Shown here one piece after another: positions 40,431 through 49,581 of a stretch of DNA of 64,000 nt; the first letter of the stretch is position 1, and the number at the start of each line of letters is the position of its first letter. A model generated the notes under the pieces. The model did not search any database and was not told where the DNA came from. It saw only the letters and a list, made by a program, of their open reading frames with translations. A program made the position numbers and the translations under genes. Location of the stretch: the NCBI GenBank assembly GCA_902381685.1, contig LR698958.1:931672-995671 (forward strand), written 5' to 3'. The stretch comes from Lachnospiraceae bacterium. GTDB taxonomy: Bacteria > Bacillota > Clostridia > Lachnospirales > Lachnospiraceae.

Positions 40431-41777
40431 ATGAAAACAAAAAATATAGATTTAACGCAGGGAAACGAAATGAAGTCAATTGTTTTGTTTTCGCTTCCCC
40501 TGATTGCAGGAAACCTGTTTCAGCAACTTTATAATCTGGTTGATACAATCGTTGTCGGAAAATTTGTCGGAGCGGACGCATTGGCAGCGGTTGGTTCTTC
40601 CTATATGACAATGACTTTTTTGACTTCTATTATTATCGGACTTTGTATGGGAAGCGGCGTTATCTTCTCATATTTTTACAGTGCAAGAGATTCAAAACAG
40701 TTGTCTCAAAGTTTTTTTCAGTCATTTATATTTATTTTTGGTGTGACCGTTGTAATTAACGGGCTTAGTTTTTTGTTTATTGATGAAATTTTGCGGTTGT
40801 TGAATATAGAAAAAAGTATTTTTGCCATGACAAAAGATTATCTGTTGATTATTTTTGCGGGTATGTTTTTTGTCTTTCTGTACAATTATTTTGCCGCAGT
40901 CTTGAGAAGTATGGGGAATTCCTTTATTCCGCTTATATTTCTCGTGATTTCGTCCGTGGTGAACATTGTGTTGGATTATCTGTTTGTTGTGCCATTTCAG
41001 ATGGGCGTGCAGGGAGCGGGATATGCCACTGTCATCGCTCAGATTATTTCGGCAGTGGGGATAGCGTGGTATACATTGAAATGTGTTCCTGAAATGAAAT
41101 TTCAAAAGGAAATGTTTGTCATAAAGAAAAGTTTAATGAAAAAGATAATAGATCAGTCTGTTATGACAAGTATTCAGCAGTCTATTATGAATTTTGGAAT
41201 CCTGATGGTGCAGGGGCTGGTAAACAGTTTTGGGATTACCGTTATGGCAGGATTTGCAGTTGCGGTCAAGATTGACAGTTTTGCCTATATACCGGTACAG
41301 GATTTCGGAAATGGATTTTCTACTTATGTGGCACAAAATCGTGGTGCGGGCAAAACTGAACGGATTCATACGGGAACAAAGGCAGCGGTAAAATTGATTT
41401 TAATGACCTGTATCGTTATTTCCACGATTGTTTTTTTATTTGCTTCGCAATTAATGAACTGCTTTGTTTCGGCAGGAGAAACTGAAGTAATCGCAGAGGG
41501 AGTGCGTTATCTCCAAATTGTCTGTCCGTTTTATTGTCTGATTGGATTTTTGTTTATGTTTTACGGATTGTACAGAGGAATGGGGAGACCTCAGATGTCT
41601 ATCGTATTGACGGTTATTTCTCTTGGAACGAGAGTTGCTCTTGCATATATTCTGTCAGATATAAAATGGATAAGTGTTGTTGGCATATGGTGGGCAATTC
41701 CGATTGGCTGGTTTTTGGCGGACCTTGTGGGACTTGTGTACTATAGAAGATACAGGGGAAAAGGAAATTTGGAGTGA
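40431..41777 (+). CDS. MATE-family multidrug/sodium antiporter
   Basis: A 448-residue membrane protein with 12 hydrophobic spans. The start DLTQGNEMKSIVLFSLPLIA, then GNLFQQLYNLVDTIVVGKFV and the mirrored second half (VQGLVNSFGITVMAGFAVAVKID…) show the two-lobed MATE fold. It exports cationic drugs or toxic metabolites using Na+ or H+. Its ribosome site is weak. It is single, between the phosphatase and the glycosyltransferase genes, with no local regulator. Confidence 0.9.
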   Translation: MKTKNIDLTQGNEMKSIVLFSLPLIAGNLFQQLYNLVDTIVVGKFVGADALAAVGSSYMTMTFLTSIIIGLCMGSGVIFSYFYSARDSKQLSQSFFQSFIFIFGVTVVINGLSFLFIDEILRLLNIEKSIFAMTKDYLLIIFAGMFFVFLYNYFAAVLRSMGNSFIPLIFLVISSVVNIVLDYLFVVPFQMGVQGAGYATVIAQIISAVGIAWYTLKCVPEMKFQKEMFVIKKSLMKKIIDQSVMTSIQQSIMNFGILMVQGLVNSFGITVMAGFAVAVKIDSFAYIPVQDFGNGFSTYVAQNRGAGKTERIHTGTKAAVKLILMTCIVISTIVFLFASQLMNCFVSAGETEVIAEGVRYLQIVCPFYCLIGFLFMFYGLYRGMGRPQMSIVLTVISLGTRVALAYILSDIKWISVVGIWWAIPIGWFLADLVGLVYYRRYRGKGNLE

Positions 41778-41804
41778 TAATCCTTATAAAAACTTAAGAT
41801 TATC
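41776..41804 (+). repeat. GATAATC/GATTATC inverted repeat before the transglycosylase gene
   Basis: GATAATC (41776-41782) and GATTATC (41798-41804) are complementary, with TTA/TTAA extending the stem past one bulged C. No T run follows, so it is rather an operator. It begins inside the MATE stop codon. Confidence 0.35.
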
Positions 41805-41879
41805 CTAAAGTATTTTTACAGTTTTTTTGATAGAATACTTTCTGGTAAAATTGTTTTTACTATAGAAGGAGAATTATCT

Positions 41880-42581
41880 ATGCGTACAGTAAGAAAAATC
41901 ATTAAAAATATTTTTATAGTGCTTTTAGTTGCATGTATCGGAATCTGCTCGTATTTAATTTATCAGGGTTATACAATGTATAAAGATGCGGTAAATGAAG
42001 TGAGTATTGAAGAGAAAGTTGCAGAAATCAGAAGCAAAAAGCAATATACGTCTGTTGAAGAATTACCGCAGATTTATAAGGACGCCATCATTTCCGTGGA
42101 GGATCACAGATTTTATTCCCACCCGGGTATCGACATACTTGCAACCGCAAGAGCGGCAATACATGATATTCAGGCAATGTCTCTTGTGGAGGGAGGGAGC
42201 ACGATCACTCAGCAGTTAGCAAAAAATCTTTATTTCACTCAGGAGAAAAAGTTTGTCCGCAAAATAGCGGAAGTATTTGTAGCAGTAGAAATGGAAAGAA
42301 AATATACGAAGGACGAAATTCTTGAGTTGTATGTAAACTCCATATATTTTGGAAATAACTGTTATTGTGTGAAAGACGCAAGTATGACATATTTTAATAA
42401 ACTGCCAAAAGATATGACGGACTATGAGAGTACTCTGCTGGCGGGAATTCCAAACGCACCTTCCGCATATTCGTTAAATGTAAATCCCACTTTGGCAAAA
42501 CAACGTCAGAGACAGGTGATAGAGAAAATGGTTGAATTTGGACATTTAACACAGAAAGAGGCAAATGCTATTATAAAGTAA
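41880..42581 (+). CDS. Monofunctional peptidoglycan glycosyltransferase (GT51)
   Basis: A 233-residue protein with an N-terminal anchor (about residues 10-28) and one GT51 domain: VEDHRFYSHPGID (first catalytic Glu), GGSTITQQLAKNLYFT, RKIAEVFVAVEMERKYTKDEILELYVNSIYFG (second Glu). No transpeptidase domain follows, so it only polymerises lipid II. It may support division or sporulation septum synthesis. GAAGGAG precedes the ATG. Confidence 0.93.
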   Translation: MRTVRKIIKNIFIVLLVACIGICSYLIYQGYTMYKDAVNEVSIEEKVAEIRSKKQYTSVEELPQIYKDAIISVEDHRFYSHPGIDILATARAAIHDIQAMSLVEGGSTITQQLAKNLYFTQEKKFVRKIAEVFVAVEMERKYTKDEILELYVNSIYFGNNCYCVKDASMTYFNKLPKDMTDYESTLLAGIPNAPSAYSLNVNPTLAKQRQRQVIEKMVEFGHLTQKEANAIIK

Positions 42582-42635
42582 TAAATCTGAGTATATTACA
42601 TATATTACTATAAACTTATATGTGTGGCATTTGTG

Positions 42636-42902
42636 ATGAAAGAGTCTTTGAAAAAGAAAATGGCGTGTACGACAAATCTTCCAAAAGATGTCATTTTTGG
42701 TGTTCCGATTATAACGATGACGGGACAGTTGGAAGTTTGCGTTGAAAATTATAAAGGGATTATGGAGTATACGGATACATTGATACGCATTCGGAGCAAA
42801 GTCGGTCAGATACGGGTAACAGGAAGAAATATGCAAATTGAATATTATACGAATGATGAGATGAAAATAACAGGTCAGATTAAATCGGTTGAGTATTCTT
42901 AA
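42636..42902 (+). CDS. yqfC: YqfC-family sporulation protein
   Basis: An 88-residue protein: CTTNLPKDVIFGVPIITMTGQLEVCVENYKGIMEYTDTLIRIRSKVGQIRVTG is the YqfC pattern. YqfC is made in sporulation (sigma-E regulon in Bacillus) and always stands before yqfD. There is no good ribosome site; ATG 42636 is chosen over GTG 42624, so the exact start is unsure. Stop lies in front of the yqfD ribosome site. Confidence 0.85.
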   Translation: MKESLKKKMACTTNLPKDVIFGVPIITMTGQLEVCVENYKGIMEYTDTLIRIRSKVGQIRVTGRNMQIEYYTNDEMKITGQIKSVEYS

Positions 42903-42915
42903 AGGAGGCAAATGT

Positions 42916-44151
42916 GTGCTACTTTCTATCATTCGCTATATAAAAGGCTATCTGCGTATAAAAATTATCGGATATTCTCCGGAGCGTTTTTTAAATTTAT
43001 GCCGCCATCATCATATTTATTTATGGGGGCTGACTCCGCGTATGCATGATTACGAAATGTTTATCAGCATAAGCGGTTTTAGAAAATTAAAACCTATTTT
43101 GAAGAAAACGAAGACAAAAGTTGTGATTTTAAATCGATATGGTCTTCCTTTTTTTTTACATAAATATAGAAAAAGAAAAGTGTTTTTTATCGGTGCAGTC
43201 GGCTGCATGCTTTCTATCTATCTTTTTTCTATGATTGTATGGAATATTCATATTGAGGGAAACTATTCACAGACAGATGAGGTAATTTTGGAGTTTTTGG
43301 AAACGAAAAAAGTGTATCATGGAATGCCGAAGGCAAAAATTAACTGTGAACGTATTGCAAAAGATATACGGAAACAATTTGATGATATAATATGGGTTTC
43401 GGTCTCCATACAGGGAAGTCGTCTGATGATTCAGGTAAAAGAAAATACGGATACAGTTCCGCAAAAAGTAAATAAGGAGGAGAAGGTCACTGATCTGGTT
43501 GCCTCTGAAAATGGAGAGGTAGTGGAAATCATTGCCCGTTCAGGAGTACCGCTTGTTTCTGTCGGAGACAAAGTAAAAAAGGGAGATGTACTTGTCAGTG
43601 GGAGAGTAGAAATTAAAAATGATGCGAAGGAAGTGGTGGAGTATCGTTATCAGCCGGCTGATGCAGACATTCGCCTAAAGGTCTCGCACTCATATCAGTC
43701 TGAAACTCCCACAGATTACATGAAAAAGAAATATACGGGAAAAACGAGGAGCCAGATGTTTTTGAAAACGGAACAACATTTTTTTGGTCTCGGATTTATG
43801 CACAATAAGTTCAAATATAAGGAGACGTATACAAGCGAGAGCAGGTTAAGGCTTGGAGAACATTTTTATTTTCCGTTATCTTACGGCAAAATGAAAGTGA
43901 AAGAATATAAACCGGAGAGGAAAAAAAGAAGTGATAAAGAAATACAGAGGATTTTGAGTGAAGAGTTTCAAAATTTCTGTAAAGATTTGGAAGAAAAAGG
44001 GGTAGAAATAATTGAAAAAGATGTTAAAATATACAAAGGGTCAAAAACCGCTAAAGCAAAGGGGGAACTGACTCTGATTAAATCTGAAAAAATGAGAAAA
44101 GATACGACTATCCTTCAGATAAAAGAAAAGGAATCAAAAGGAGTTGATTAA
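42916..44151 (+). CDS. yqfD: YqfD-family sporulation membrane protein
   Basis: A 411-residue protein with one or two N-terminal spans (about 87-107), and a long soluble part after it, with VHP-like MPKAKINCERIAKDIRKQFDDIIWVSVSIQGSRLMIQVKEN, GDKVKKGDVLVSG (lipoyl-like). This is the YqfD pattern, required for sporulation in Bacillus. GTG 42916 follows AAAGGAGG. It abuts phoH without a gap. Confidence 0.88.
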   Translation: MLLSIIRYIKGYLRIKIIGYSPERFLNLCRHHHIYLWGLTPRMHDYEMFISISGFRKLKPILKKTKTKVVILNRYGLPFFLHKYRKRKVFFIGAVGCMLSIYLFSMIVWNIHIEGNYSQTDEVILEFLETKKVYHGMPKAKINCERIAKDIRKQFDDIIWVSVSIQGSRLMIQVKENTDTVPQKVNKEEKVTDLVASENGEVVEIIARSGVPLVSVGDKVKKGDVLVSGRVEIKNDAKEVVEYRYQPADADIRLKVSHSYQSETPTDYMKKKYTGKTRSQMFLKTEQHFFGLGFMHNKFKYKETYTSESRLRLGEHFYFPLSYGKMKVKEYKPERKKRSDKEIQRILSEEFQNFCKDLEEKGVEIIEKDVKIYKGSKTAKAKGELTLIKSEKMRKDTTILQIKEKESKGVD

Positions 44152-45138
44152 ATGGGAATACTTGAAAGAGTTATGGAAGTTTCAGCGGAACATGAGAAAA
44201 ATGTTTTCGGGGAATTTGATAAATTTGCAAAAAAAATTGAGCGTACACTTCATGTGACATTGATTGCAAGAAATGGGGAAGTAAAAATATTGGGGGAATC
44301 CTCTTATGTGGAAAAGGCGGAGAATGTTCTTTCCCAGTTGCTTGAATTATCAAGGAGAGGGAATGTGATTCAGGAACAAAATGTGGATTATGCCCTTTCG
44401 CTTTCGTTTGAGGACAATACGGACGGACTTTTGCAGATTGATAAAGAGATTATCTGTCACACACTGCAGGGGAAACCGATTAAACCAAAAACATTGGGAC
44501 AAAAGAAATATGTAGACGCCATCAGAAAGCAGATGATTACATTTGGACTTGGACCGGCAGGAACAGGGAAAACATATCTTGCTATGGCGATGGCAATCAC
44601 TGCATTTAAAAATAATGAAGTGGGACGCATTATTTTAACCCGTCCTGCCATTGAAGCAGGAGAAAAACTGGGATTTTTGCCGGGAGATTTACAGAGTAAG
44701 ATTGATCCGTATTTAAGACCTCTGTATGATGCGTTATACCAGATTATGGGAGCGGAGTCTTTTATTAAAAATTCGGAAAAAGGACTGATAGAGGTAGCAC
44801 CGCTGGCATATATGAGAGGACGTACTCTTGACAATGCGTTTATCATTTTAGATGAGGCGCAAAATACGACGCCTGCTCAGATGAAAATGTTTTTGACACG
44901 AATTGGTTTTGGCTCAAAGGTTGTTGTCACAGGTGACTCTACACAAAAAGATTTACCGTCAGGAACAACCTCCGGGCTTGACATTGCAAAGAAAGTATTG
45001 AAAAACATAGAAGATATTTCTATTTGCAACCTGACAAGTAAAGACGTTGTGAGACACCCGCTTGTACAAAAGATTGTAAAAGCATATGAGGAATTTGAAA
45101 AGAAAAATACATCTACACATGAAAAAAGGAGAAGATAA
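44152..45138 (+). CDS. phoH: PhoH-family ATPase
   Basis: A 328-residue protein with Walker A FGLGPAGTGKTYLAMAMA, IILTRPAIEAGEKLGFLPGDLQ (the PhoH signature), Walker B FIILDEAQNTTPAQMKMFLTR and sensor GDSTQKDLP. The N-terminal 80 residues are a KH-like region. PhoH proteins are ATPases tied to RNA metabolism, matching the next gene ybeY. It overlaps ybeY by 1 bp (TAATG). Confidence 0.95.
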   Translation: MGILERVMEVSAEHEKNVFGEFDKFAKKIERTLHVTLIARNGEVKILGESSYVEKAENVLSQLLELSRRGNVIQEQNVDYALSLSFEDNTDGLLQIDKEIICHTLQGKPIKPKTLGQKKYVDAIRKQMITFGLGPAGTGKTYLAMAMAITAFKNNEVGRIILTRPAIEAGEKLGFLPGDLQSKIDPYLRPLYDALYQIMGAESFIKNSEKGLIEVAPLAYMRGRTLDNAFIILDEAQNTTPAQMKMFLTRIGFGSKVVVTGDSTQKDLPSGTTSGLDIAKKVLKNIEDISICNLTSKDVVRHPLVQKIVKAYEEFEKKNTSTHEKRRR

Positions 45139-45632
45139 TGACAATATATTTTGAAGAGGAAGGCGAACTGAAACTGGATTTAGAGTGTGAAACACTTGCA
45201 GAGACAGTTGTTGAGGGCGTGTTGGATTATGAAAAATGTCCTTATGAGGCGGAAGTGAATTTACTTTTAACGATGAATAAGGAAATTCAGGAGATGAATG
45301 CTGAGTTCAGGCATATAGACAGGGCTACAGACGTATTGTCTTTCCCGATGATTGATTATGAAAAAGCAGGCGAGTTCGCTTTTTTGGAGGAAGATGACAG
45401 TTATTTTAATTGTGATACAGGAGAATTGATGCTTGGTGATATTGTGATTTCTAAAGAAAAGGTAATCGCACAGGCAGAGGAATACGGGCATACAATAAAA
45501 AGAGAATATGCTTTTCTAATCGCGCACAGTATGTTACACTTACTTGGTTATGACCACATGGAAGAACAGGAACGTTTGGAAATGGAAAGAAAACAAAAGG
45601 AAATTTTGGAACAGTTAGGGATAACAAGATAA
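45138..45632 (+). CDS. ybeY: Endoribonuclease/rRNA maturation factor YbeY
   Basis: A 164-residue metalloprotein with HSMLHLLGYDHMEEQER, the HxxxHxxxxxH-type zinc site in its H-x3-H-x5-H form, and FRHIDRATDVLSFPM. YbeY takes part in 16S rRNA 3'-end maturation and ribosome quality control. phoH-ybeY coupling is general in bacteria. Confidence 0.95.
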   Translation: MTIYFEEEGELKLDLECETLAETVVEGVLDYEKCPYEAEVNLLLTMNKEIQEMNAEFRHIDRATDVLSFPMIDYEKAGEFAFLEEDDSYFNCDTGELMLGDIVISKEKVIAQAEEYGHTIKREYAFLIAHSMLHLLGYDHMEEQERLEMERKQKEILEQLGITR

Positions 45633-45651
45633 CTTAGGTGAGGTATAATAC

Positions 45652-47319
45652 ATGGAAACAAAAGGAAAAAAACACGAGGGAGCATTTCTCGTTCAGGGTA
45701 TGATTTTGGCTTCGGCCGGAATTATTACGAAAATTATAGGGGTTATTTACCGTATTCCCCTCATTAACATTATGGGGGATCAGGGGCAAGGATATTATGG
45801 TATTGCCTTTGAGATTTATTCGCTGGCGCTTCTTTTGACTTCATACAGCCTTCCCCTTGCCGTTTCAAAACTGGTATCGGCCAGGGTGTCAAAAGGCGAG
45901 AGAAGAAATGCGTTTAAGGTGTTTAAATCGGCATTAATTTTTGGACTGGTGTCCGGTTCGTTAATCGGTCTGATTGTCTTTTTTGGAGCAGATTTTATTG
46001 CAACAAAAATTATGGCGATGGGTCCAAGCCAATATGCATTAAGGGTACTTGCACCTTGTCTTCTCGTTGTGGCAATTATGGGAGTTGTACGCGGATATTT
46101 TCAGGGGCTGGGTACAATGATTCCCACTGCAGTGTCACAGATTTTAGAGCAGATTGTCAATGCGATTGTCAGTGTTGTCGGAGCCAGTTATTTATTCGAG
46201 TTTGGGAAAAAAGCGGCTGAAGCAAAAGGCAAAGAATATTTAGGACCGGCTTATGCGGCAGCAGGAGGTACTCTTGGAACCTTTGTGGGAGCGGTCTCAG
46301 GACTTTTATTTTTACTTTTTGTTCTGTTTATCTATAGAAAGATTATTAGAAAACAGTTAAGACGTGACCATACAACTTATCAGGAAGAATATGGAACAAT
46401 TTTTCCTATTTTATTGATGACAATTATTCCTGTCATTTTAAGTACTGCCGTATATCAGAGTACAAAGATTTTAGATGCGGGTATTTTCAGTAATATAATG
46501 TCGATACAGGGAATGTCGAAAGAAAAATACGAAACACTCTGGGGAATGTATACGGGGAAATTTAATACACTTGTAAATGTACCGCTTGCCATAGCGAATG
46601 CTATTGGTGCATCTGTTATTCCGAGTCTGACTGCAGCGATGACATCGGGTGACCGCAGACTGGTACATAGTAAAATTCAGTTGGCGACACGGTTTTCCAT
46701 GTTGATTTCCATTCCGAGCACGATTGGATATATGGTTCTTGCAAAACCGATTATGAATTTATTGTTCAATGGTGATAATTCCACACCTGCTCTTTTGTTG
46801 ATAACGGGTGCGATAACCATTGCATTTTATTCGCTGTCTACAATTACAAACGCTATGTTACAGGGAATTGACCGTATGACTACACCGATTAAAAATGCAG
46901 CAATTTCTCTTGTGATTCATCTGGTTTCACTGTTCATTATGCTTGTTGTGTTAAAGATGAATATTTTTGCGGTTATCGGAAGTACAATTGTATTCTCGCT
47001 CAGTATGTGCATATTGAACGGGCGTGCATTGAGAAAGGAAATCGGATACCATCAGGAATACTATAAAACATTTATTCTTCCGCTTATTGCGTCAATCATT
47101 ATGGGTGTGATTGCATTTGTCATTCAGGTAGCATTTGCAAATATTATGCCGGAAAAAGTGGCGACAATCATTTCTGTTCTTGTAGCGGTTCTCGTATATT
47201 CTTTGGCGTTGCTGCTGCTTGGAGGACTTACGGAAAGTGAAATCCTTGCCATGCCGAAAGGAAGAAAAGTAGTTAATGTATTGAAAAAATTTCATTTATT
47301 GAGAGAAGAGGAAGAATAG
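45652..47319 (+). CDS. SpoVB/MurJ-like flippase (MVF superfamily)
   Basis: A 555-residue membrane protein with about 14 spans. FLVQGMILASAGIITKIIGVIYRIPLINIMGDQGQGYYGIAF is the SpoVB/YtgP N-terminal pattern. These flip lipid-linked cell-wall or exopolysaccharide precursors; SpoVB is needed for the spore cortex. Which role it has here is not decided by sequence. It is 19 bp after ybeY. Confidence 0.88.
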   Translation: METKGKKHEGAFLVQGMILASAGIITKIIGVIYRIPLINIMGDQGQGYYGIAFEIYSLALLLTSYSLPLAVSKLVSARVSKGERRNAFKVFKSALIFGLVSGSLIGLIVFFGADFIATKIMAMGPSQYALRVLAPCLLVVAIMGVVRGYFQGLGTMIPTAVSQILEQIVNAIVSVVGASYLFEFGKKAAEAKGKEYLGPAYAAAGGTLGTFVGAVSGLLFLLFVLFIYRKIIRKQLRRDHTTYQEEYGTIFPILLMTIIPVILSTAVYQSTKILDAGIFSNIMSIQGMSKEKYETLWGMYTGKFNTLVNVPLAIANAIGASVIPSLTAAMTSGDRRLVHSKIQLATRFSMLISIPSTIGYMVLAKPIMNLLFNGDNSTPALLLITGAITIAFYSLSTITNAMLQGIDRMTTPIKNAAISLVIHLVSLFIMLVVLKMNIFAVIGSTIVFSLSMCILNGRALRKEIGYHQEYYKTFILPLIASIIMGVIAFVIQVAFANIMPEKVATIISVLVAVLVYSLALLLLGGLTESEILAMPKGRKVVNVLKKFHLLREEEE

Positions 47320-48138
47320 ATGAAACCGATAAAAAAAGTTGCCGTACTCCATGATATATGTGGAGTGGGAAAAGCGGGAGCGATGAATATGATTCCTATT
47401 TTGAGTGTGATGGGAATGGAAGTTTGTCTGGTTCCTACAATGCTTTTGTCTACGCATACAGGAGGATATGGGAAGCCGGTTATATGTCCGGTTTCTCCCG
47501 ATTATCTGAGCGACTGCGCAAAGCATTACAAAAAAGAAAAAATTGAGTTTGATTTTATTTTTGTCGGTTATTTGGGAAACTGCGATATGGTTGACGGGGT
47601 GCTGGACTTTATCCGGCATTTTCCGAAAGCAAAAGTGGTTACGGATACGATTATGGGAGATAATGGTGAGTTTTACGGTAATTTTGATTCTTCCTATTTA
47701 CAGGCGGTGAAAAAACTGTTAGCGTTTTCAGATTTAATCCTCCCAAATTATACGGAAGCATGTTTTCTTGCGGGAATGGAATACAGGAAAAATCCAAGTC
47801 AGACTTATCAAAATGAACTGTGCGAAAGACTGATGAAACTTGGCGCAAAGGATATGGTGATTACAAGTGTGACGGCAGCAGAAGGGACAGGCATTCTTTA
47901 TTGTGAAAAAGGGAAAAAAGATTGTCTTTATCTCGACTGTGAGCCGCACAATATACATGGAACGGGAGATGTATTTGACGGAGTGATTTTAGGAAACTGT
48001 ATGAGAGGACTTCCTTTAAAAGAAAATATTGTAAAAGCGCATCAGTTTGTAAAAACATGTATTGCGGAAACGTATCGTTATGACTACAATAAACGCGAAG
48101 GCGTTCTTTTAGAAAAAATGCTTCCCATGCTTGTATAG
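47320..48138 (+). CDS. Pyridoxal/pyridoxamine kinase
   Basis: A 272-residue ribokinase-fold protein: VAVLHDICGVGKAGAMNMIP, VVTDTIMGDNGEFY (Mg-binding) and NIHGTGDVFDGVILGN (the GTGD anion hole with catalytic Asp). It phosphorylates pyridoxal or pyridoxamine to make the cofactor PLP. Starts immediately after the flippase stop. The motif GTGDVFDG differs from PdxY's usual GTGDLF, which is common in Clostridia. Confidence 0.88.
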   Translation: MKPIKKVAVLHDICGVGKAGAMNMIPILSVMGMEVCLVPTMLLSTHTGGYGKPVICPVSPDYLSDCAKHYKKEKIEFDFIFVGYLGNCDMVDGVLDFIRHFPKAKVVTDTIMGDNGEFYGNFDSSYLQAVKKLLAFSDLILPNYTEACFLAGMEYRKNPSQTYQNELCERLMKLGAKDMVITSVTAAEGTGILYCEKGKKDCLYLDCEPHNIHGTGDVFDGVILGNCMRGLPLKENIVKAHQFVKTCIAETYRYDYNKREGVLLEKMLPMLV

Positions 48139-48153
48139 ATTAGGGATAACAGG

Positions 48154-48207
48154 CGAATACTGTAAATAAAAAAGGGGTTGTCCTATGAAAAAGAAATACA
48201 GTATTCG
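48154..48207 (+). other. 11-bp perfect stem enclosing the start region of the BofC-like gene
   Basis: CGAATACTGTA (48154-48164) and TACAGTATTCG (48197-48207) are complementary. The 32-nt loop holds the ribosome site AAAAAAGGGG and the ATG at 48185, so the start site is presented in the loop of one hairpin. Confidence 0.6.
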
Positions 48208-48544
48208 TTTTCTCGTTGCAACAGTAACATGTCTGATAGCATTGACGGTTGCATATCAGATGAGTTATCATCATGCGAGAATGGAACTTGAAAAAGAAAC
48301 CGAGGCAGAAGAAAATAATCCGTCTGTGGCAACGGAGGGCGAAGCGTTTCAATCTGATATTTATTATTTGCAGGAATTAAATGGGTTTATTGCTGTATAT
48401 CAGAGTGACAAAAAAACAGTGTTTGAATATACGGATATCCGTATGGAGGAACTTCCAAGCGACTTGGCGAATGAAATTAAGAAAGGGAAAAAACTTCCGG
48501 GGATTGAGGAAGTATACGGATTTTTAGAAAATTACTCCAGTTGA
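48185..48544 (+). CDS. BofC C-terminal-domain-like membrane-anchored protein
   Basis: A 119-residue protein with an N-terminal span (about 8-25) and a domain DIYYLQELNGFIAVYQSDKKTVFEYTDIRMEELPSDL, similar to the C-terminal half of BofC, which controls pro-sigma-K processing at the forespore membrane in Bacillus. It lacks the first BofC domain. A perfect 11-bp inverted repeat encloses its ribosome site and start codon. Role in sporulation signalling is likely but not certain. Confidence 0.7.
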   Translation: MKKKYSIRFLVATVTCLIALTVAYQMSYHHARMELEKETEAEENNPSVATEGEAFQSDIYYLQELNGFIAVYQSDKKTVFEYTDIRMEELPSDLANEIKKGKKLPGIEEVYGFLENYSS

Positions 48545-48569
48545 TAAAAGAAGAGAAAGGACAAAAGAG

Positions 48570-48791
48570 ATGTTAGAAGAAAAAATTCAGAGAATCAATG
48601 AATTATATAGAAAATCAAAAGCAGAAGGGCTGACGGCGGAAGAACTTCAGGAACAGAAAGTGTTAAGGGCAGAATATATAGATGCATTTAAGAGAAATCT
48701 TCGTGGGCAGTTAAATAACATTTCCATTCAGGAAAAGGACGGAACAATTACAAATTTAGGAGAAAAATTTGGAAATAAAAAAGCAAATTAG
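48570..48791 (+). CDS. DUF896/YnzC-family protein
   Basis: A 73-residue helical hairpin protein, with INELYRKSKAEGLTAEELQEQKVLRAEYIDAFKRNLRGQLNNISI. It is the DUF896 (YnzC) family, a small conserved Firmicutes protein of unknown role. Its last 23 bp overlap the folate gene. Confidence 0.92.
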   Translation: MLEEKIQRINELYRKSKAEGLTAEELQEQKVLRAEYIDAFKRNLRGQLNNISIQEKDGTITNLGEKFGNKKAN

Positions 48792-49320
48792 AAGACGGAT
48801 ATTAAAAAGAAGAGAGTCACTTTCTAAAGATGAATGGAGAAGAAAAAGTGATAAAGTGATAGAAGAACTTATTGCACAGCCAATTTATAAAGAAAGTAAC
48901 ACAATCTATAGCTATGTGTCCTATCGCAACGAGCCGGACACATGGCGTTTTATTATATATAGCCTGAAGGCCGGAAAGAAAGTGGCTGTCCCTAAAGTCA
49001 TCGGAAACGAAATGAAATTTTATTATATTCGCGGAATAGAGGAATTGGCGGAAGGGTACAAAGGAATTTTTGAACCGCCGGAAACAAATGAGGAGGCAAC
49101 GGAAGACAATGCTTTGCTGATAATGCCGTTGGTTGCTTTTGACAGAGAAAAACACCGCTTGGGATATGGAGGCGGTTTTTATGACAGATACTTACAGAAA
49201 TATCCGAACCACTTTAAAATAGGAATTGGATTTTCTTTTCAGGAAGCAGAAAGCGTACCCGCAGAAAAATATGATGTTAGTCCGGATAGTATATGGACGG
49301 ATAAAGGAGAAATAATATGA
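48769..49320 (+). CDS. 5-formyltetrahydrofolate cyclo-ligase
   Basis: A 183-residue enzyme: EIKKQIRRRILKRRESLS (first motif), IYSYVSYRNEPDT and IMPLVAFDREKHRLGYGGGFYDRYL (ATP-binding glycine motif). It converts 5-formyl-THF to 5,10-methenyl-THF with ATP. The start is TTG at 48769, within DUF896. Its stop overlaps the DUF4250 start as ATGA. Confidence 0.93.
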   Translation: MEIKKQIRRRILKRRESLSKDEWRRKSDKVIEELIAQPIYKESNTIYSYVSYRNEPDTWRFIIYSLKAGKKVAVPKVIGNEMKFYYIRGIEELAEGYKGIFEPPETNEEATEDNALLIMPLVAFDREKHRLGYGGGFYDRYLQKYPNHFKIGIGFSFQEAESVPAEKYDVSPDSIWTDKGEII

Positions 49321-49496
49321 TGAACTTGCCGAAAGATGCAATACTTTTATTGAGTGTTGTCAATACAAAATTAAGAGATTATTATAAAAGTTTAGATGAT
49401 TTGTGTGAGGATATGAACGCAGAGAAAAAAGACATTATACATAAACTTGAGGGTATAGGGTATGAATATGATGGAATAAAAAATCAGTTTGTATAG
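49317..49496 (+). CDS. DUF4250-family small protein
   Basis: A 59-residue protein (or 58 from ATG 49320): MNLPKDAILLLSVVNTKLRD, YYKSLDDLCEDMNAEKKDIIHKLEGIGYEYD, ending NQFV. It is the DUF4250 family, small proteins of unknown function common in Lachnospiraceae. The start overlaps the folate-gene stop (ATGATG), so it is coupled. It was below the usual length cutoff. Confidence 0.9.
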   Translation: MMNLPKDAILLLSVVNTKLRDYYKSLDDLCEDMNAEKKDIIHKLEGIGYEYDGIKNQFV

Positions 49497-49510
49497 AGCA
49501 GATTGTATTC

Positions 49511-49539
49511 TTGCAAAAGGGTGCGCTATATCGTATAAT
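49511..49539 (+). promoter_or_regulatory. Promoter of miaB
   Basis: TTGCAA (49511-49516), 17 nt, TATAAT (49534-49539). The word CATATATCAC (49549-49558) shortly downstream resembles the satellite operator by chance or as a host site. Confidence 0.7.
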
Positions 49540-49581
49540 TGTAAAGTCATATATCACTTTTGATAAAAGAAAGGAAAACAT

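Noticed and set aside
49549..49558. CATATATCAC near miaB as a third copy of the satellite operator
   Set aside because: Only a 10-bp half-site in a core housekeeping promoter in AT-rich DNA; chance is a sufficient explanation.
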